Part shown: positions 19,401 to 20,950 of the stretch, one piece after another
Layout: the number at the start of each line of letters is the position of its first letter
Position numbering within the stretch: the stretch's first letter is position 1
Source of the DNA: a virus
Direction: 5' to 3' (one strand)
Length of the DNA stretch: 20,950 nt
IMG/VR virus record: IMGVR_UViG_3300025810_000113
Span: 1 to 20,950 of that record
Notes under the pieces: model-generated
Databases searched by the model: none
Told to the model about the DNA's origin: nothing
What the model saw: only the letters and a program-made list of their open reading frames with translations
Program-made: the position numbers and the translations under genes

Positions 19401-20735
19401 GGAATACACGCAGTTGGTTCAACGACAACTGCTTCAAGCAATACTGGACTTGGTTATAATGCTTTATTTGCAAACACTACAGGTGCAGATAATGTAGCAG
19501 TTGGAGCAAATGCTTTAGATGCTAACACCACAGGCGAACAAAATGTTGCAGTTGGTAAGGATGCTATGTCTGCAAACACCACAGGAAGTAATAATGTCGC
19601 AGTTGGAGAGCTTTGTTTAGATGTAGCAACAACAGCAAGCTCAAACACAGCAGTTGGTAGCCGAGCAATGGGAGCAACCACAACAGGAGCTTCAAACACA
19701 GCAGTTGGTCAAGGCGCATTGGAAGCAAATACAACAGCTTCTAACAATACAGGTCTCGGTAAACAAGCTCTAGCAGCAAACACAACAGGTACTGAGAACT
19801 CAGCAGTCGGATCAGGTGCTTTAAGAACAAATACTACTGGAGATTATAATACTGCATTTGGTTATGAATGTTTAAGATTAGCTACTACAGCAGCTAATAA
19901 TACTGCAATGGGACACTATGCTCTAGGAGCAACCACAACTGGATACCGCAATACAGCAATAGGAGCTACTGCTGGTGATGCAATAACTACAGGATTAGCA
20001 AATACTACTATGGGTTTTGAGTCTTTAACTACTCTGACTACAGGATCAAACAACGTAGCGATTGGAGAACAAGCATTAGCTAACAGTACAACTGGTGGAA
20101 ACAACACAGCAGTTGGTCGTAAAGCTTTAAAAGCAGTAACTACTGGAACTCACAATGATGCTTTTGGTTTTGAGTGCGCTGACAATCTTACTACAGGTCA
20201 TTCTAATACATTAATTGGTAATGGCATCACTACAGCATCGGTAAGCACTAGCAATGCTAATGGTTTAGGAGTAGATCTTGTGTGCGCAGACAACTACACA
20301 ACTATAGGTCAAGGTTCTGCTGATATTCGGACATCACACGGAAGTACATCTTGGGCAACTGTATCAGACAAAAGAGTTAAGAAAGATATTAAAGACTCTA
20401 CTGTAGGTTTAGCCTTTATCAACGATCTCAGACCAGTAACTTTTAATTATAAAAACAAAGGTGATCTACCTAAAAACTTTAAAGGCTATGAAGAAAGTTC
20501 TACAGAAGTTTATAAAAACTCTAAATCTCAGCATGGTTTTATAGCTCAAGAAGTTAAAGCAGCTATTGATAAACATAGTGATATTAAAGATGGTTTTAGT
20601 ATGTGGGATGATGATGATCCTTCTGGACAACAAAGAGTTGGTGAAGCAGCAGTTATACCTGTATTAGTAAAAGCAGTACAAGAACTTTCAGCACAAGTTG
20701 AAGAATTAAAAGCACAAATAACCGAGGAAAAATAA
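16437..20735 (+). CDS. Long trimeric tail fibre with beta-roll repeats and S74-type chaperone (1432 aa)
   Basis: The receptor-binding fibre. The N-terminus (about 1-60: SIADGDTITAALFNNEYNQLLNAF, then GHRHDGS) probably docks to the tail. The stalk (about 95-910) is built from recurring blocks: VP-x-TDNDIDLGTSS-x-EFKDAYFDGTV twice, TAAELNILDG three or more times, LDISGDADIDGT three times and TNLDVVDIDGAVDMA-x-TLAV in tandem. Residues 915-1254 are twenty 17-residue repeats of the N-T-A-V-G-x-x-A-L-x-x-N-T-T-G type, like YadA/haemagglutinin beta-rolls. The C-terminus is an intramolecular chaperone with the SDKRVKK motif (S1310, K1315) and HGFIAQEV, ending in a coiled coil. S74 members cut themselves just before that Ser, which would free about 123 residues. 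An AGAGAG ribosome site precedes it. Confidence 0.85.
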   Translation: MAQTYTRQSSIADGDTITAALFNNEYNQLLNAFAYSSSSASSTGHRHDGSTAQGGNIYKIGDLDFLNKIEADSTNNRWGIYVEVSSAAVEQIRIQDGAIVPVTDNDIDLGTSSLEFKDAYFDGTVTSDAFAGPLTGDVTGNVSGTAATVTTAAQSNITSLGTLTTLTVDNVIVNGTTIGHTSDTDLMTLADGVLTVAGEVSMTTLDIGGTNVTSTAAELNILDGVTSTAAELNIIDGDTSATSTTLADADRVVVNDGGTMKQVALTDFETYFESSIDTIANFEVTTELQTPLIAFTDGDDAIQIADGGGVTMVAGLTSTASANSLGATSFNDADITNVGDIQLDSITGDGDTNTSITFSGSDVITIAAGGDNQVTFTNGAIVPSTDNDIDLGTSSTEFKDAYFDGTVTTDALVADTADINGGTVDGAIIGGASAAAITGTAITGTSFVIGSADINEAELETIDGVTAGTVAASKAVVVDSNKDIGSFRNITLTGELDAATLDISGDADIDGTLEADAITIGGVTLAETISDTVGAMVTSNTETGVTVTYDDSDNTLDFVIGTLNQDTTGTAAVATTVTITDNESTNENNAIVFTSGGDLDGGNLGLESDGDLKYNPSTGTLSATNISVSGTFSTVNSVTMNANNAVVFEGSTADAHETTLSSIDATGDRTINLPNVSGTLPVLAAASATQISSTPEELNILDGATVVVGEINALDLGSTAVGTAIASKAVILDSNKDYTGIRNLTITGELDGATLDISGDADIDGTTNLDVVDIDGAVDMATTLAVAGNVDFNGDLDVDGTTNLDVVDIDGAVDMASTLAVTGIVTLTDDLIIGDGKTIGSASDVDAMTIASNGQVTFTQTLIGTALDISGDADIDGTLETDALTINGSALNYKAFGTSSIMLGDNATGTIDAADNNTGVGVDVFAALTSGDNNVAVGKSALTANTTADYNTAIGMDALKSATTGAQNTMVGALSGDAITTGQYNVGMGIHAVGSTTTASSNTGLGYNALFANTTGADNVAVGANALDANTTGEQNVAVGKDAMSANTTGSNNVAVGELCLDVATTASSNTAVGSRAMGATTTGASNTAVGQGALEANTTASNNTGLGKQALAANTTGTENSAVGSGALRTNTTGDYNTAFGYECLRLATTAANNTAMGHYALGATTTGYRNTAIGATAGDAITTGLANTTMGFESLTTLTTGSNNVAIGEQALANSTTGGNNTAVGRKALKAVTTGTHNDAFGFECADNLTTGHSNTLIGNGITTASVSTSNANGLGVDLVCADNYTTIGQGSADIRTSHGSTSWATVSDKRVKKDIKDSTVGLAFINDLRPVTFNYKNKGDLPKNFKGYEESSTEVYKNSKSQHGFIAQEVKAAIDKHSDIKDGFSMWDDDDPSGQQRVGEAAVIPVLVKAVQELSAQVEELKAQITEEK
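19179..20198 (+). repeat. Twenty 51-bp units coding for 17-residue beta-roll repeats
   Basis: In-frame tandem array inside the fibre gene. Every unit encodes x-x-N-(T/V)-(A/G)-(V/I/L/M/F)-G-x-x-(A/C)-(L/M)-x-x-x-T-T-(G/A). Twenty full units run from residue 915 to 1254, with a partial one (HSNTLIG) after them. Units differ at DNA level, so this is an old array under protein-level selection. It is coding and without palindromes, so it is not a CRISPR array. Confidence 0.85.
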
Positions 20736-20737
20736 AA

Positions 20738-20950
20738 TGGCACAAACAGTAAGCGAATGTTTAACAGCAGCTACAGATAGCGTAACAGTAATTAATGATA
20801 TTAACTCTAAAGGCAAAGAATCAACGCATATTACAGCATCCGATCCATCTGCAGGAGTTACACAAGCAGATGCAAACGCTAGAGTAAAAGCAAACGTAGA
20901 TCATTTAACTCTTATTCTTGCGTATGACGGAACTAATGAAACACCTAATG
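20738..20950 (+). CDS. Partial protein after the tail fibre, 5' end only
   Basis: An ATG two bases after the fibre stop, with GAGGA before it, opens a frame to the right edge of the window (71 codons visible). It starts MAQTVSECLTAATDSVTVIN, continues DINSKGKESTHITASDPSAGVTQADANARVKANVDHLTLILAYDG, and is small-residue-rich. No family is recognised. Being coupled to the fibre gene it may be a fibre-associated protein or a second tail component. Confidence 0.6.

Noticed and set aside
17639-20107. Several 60-100 codon minus-strand frames within the fibre gene
   Set aside because: The repeated Ala/Thr/Val codons of the fibre leave the reverse frames free of stops. They are repeat-driven shadows.
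19179-20198. Regular 51-bp periodicity as a possible CRISPR array
   Set aside because: Units are in-frame coding repeats without fixed repeat/variable spacer division and without palindromic ends.

Overview
The window is AT-rich and almost entirely viral. It holds part of a tailed double-stranded DNA phage, most likely a podovirus (short tail) of the marine, low-GC kind. This rests on gene order on the right (small terminase, large terminase, about 730-residue portal, scaffold-like protein, major capsid, small adaptor, beta-rich nozzle-like protein, long trimeric fibre with a C-terminal S74-type chaperone). No tape-measure gene lies between capsid and fibre. The host cannot be named from sequence alone.

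Layout. (1) 1-3189, minus strand: a tightly packed run of small genes, mostly unassigned, with strong Shine-Dalgarno sites and ATGA overlaps. These look like accessory or early genes. A structured non-coding stretch at 1321-1641 and promoters at 2100-2128 and 3247-3274 divide the run. (2) 3190-5527: a largely non-coding hub holding only two certain small genes (3820-4221 and 4224-4418, minus). Its striking property is that it is a diverged inverted duplication. The left arm (about 3369-4437) carries the two intact genes. The right arm (about 4621-5432) carries the same sequence in mirror image, with both genes broken. A sigma70-like promoter faces inward at each outer edge, three DnaA-box-like 9-mers lie in the left arm, and the centre can fold into a cruciform. 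(3) 5528-20950, plus strand: packaging and virion genes, starting from a TTGACA-N17-TATACT promoter that overlaps the first possible terS start codon.

How the parts fit. The hub separates leftward accessory genes from rightward late genes and holds divergent promoters, so it is the likely control and possibly replication-initiation region. On the right, TerS and TerL package DNA through the portal into a scaffold-assembled capsid. The proteins at 14032 and 14799 would close the portal and form the short tail, and the 1432-residue fibre provides receptor binding. A strong terminator after the capsid gene and stem-loops before the scaffold and decoration-like genes suggest capsid expression is set separately from tail genes, as in T7-like phages.

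The main candidate for something undescribed is the mirror-image hub at 3.3-5.5 kb. Smaller candidates are a recombinase-like 88-residue protein overlapping terL, an overlooked 37-residue membrane protein beside it, an EF-hand-bearing protein between portal and scaffold, and a fibre with twenty consecutive 17-residue beta-roll repeats.
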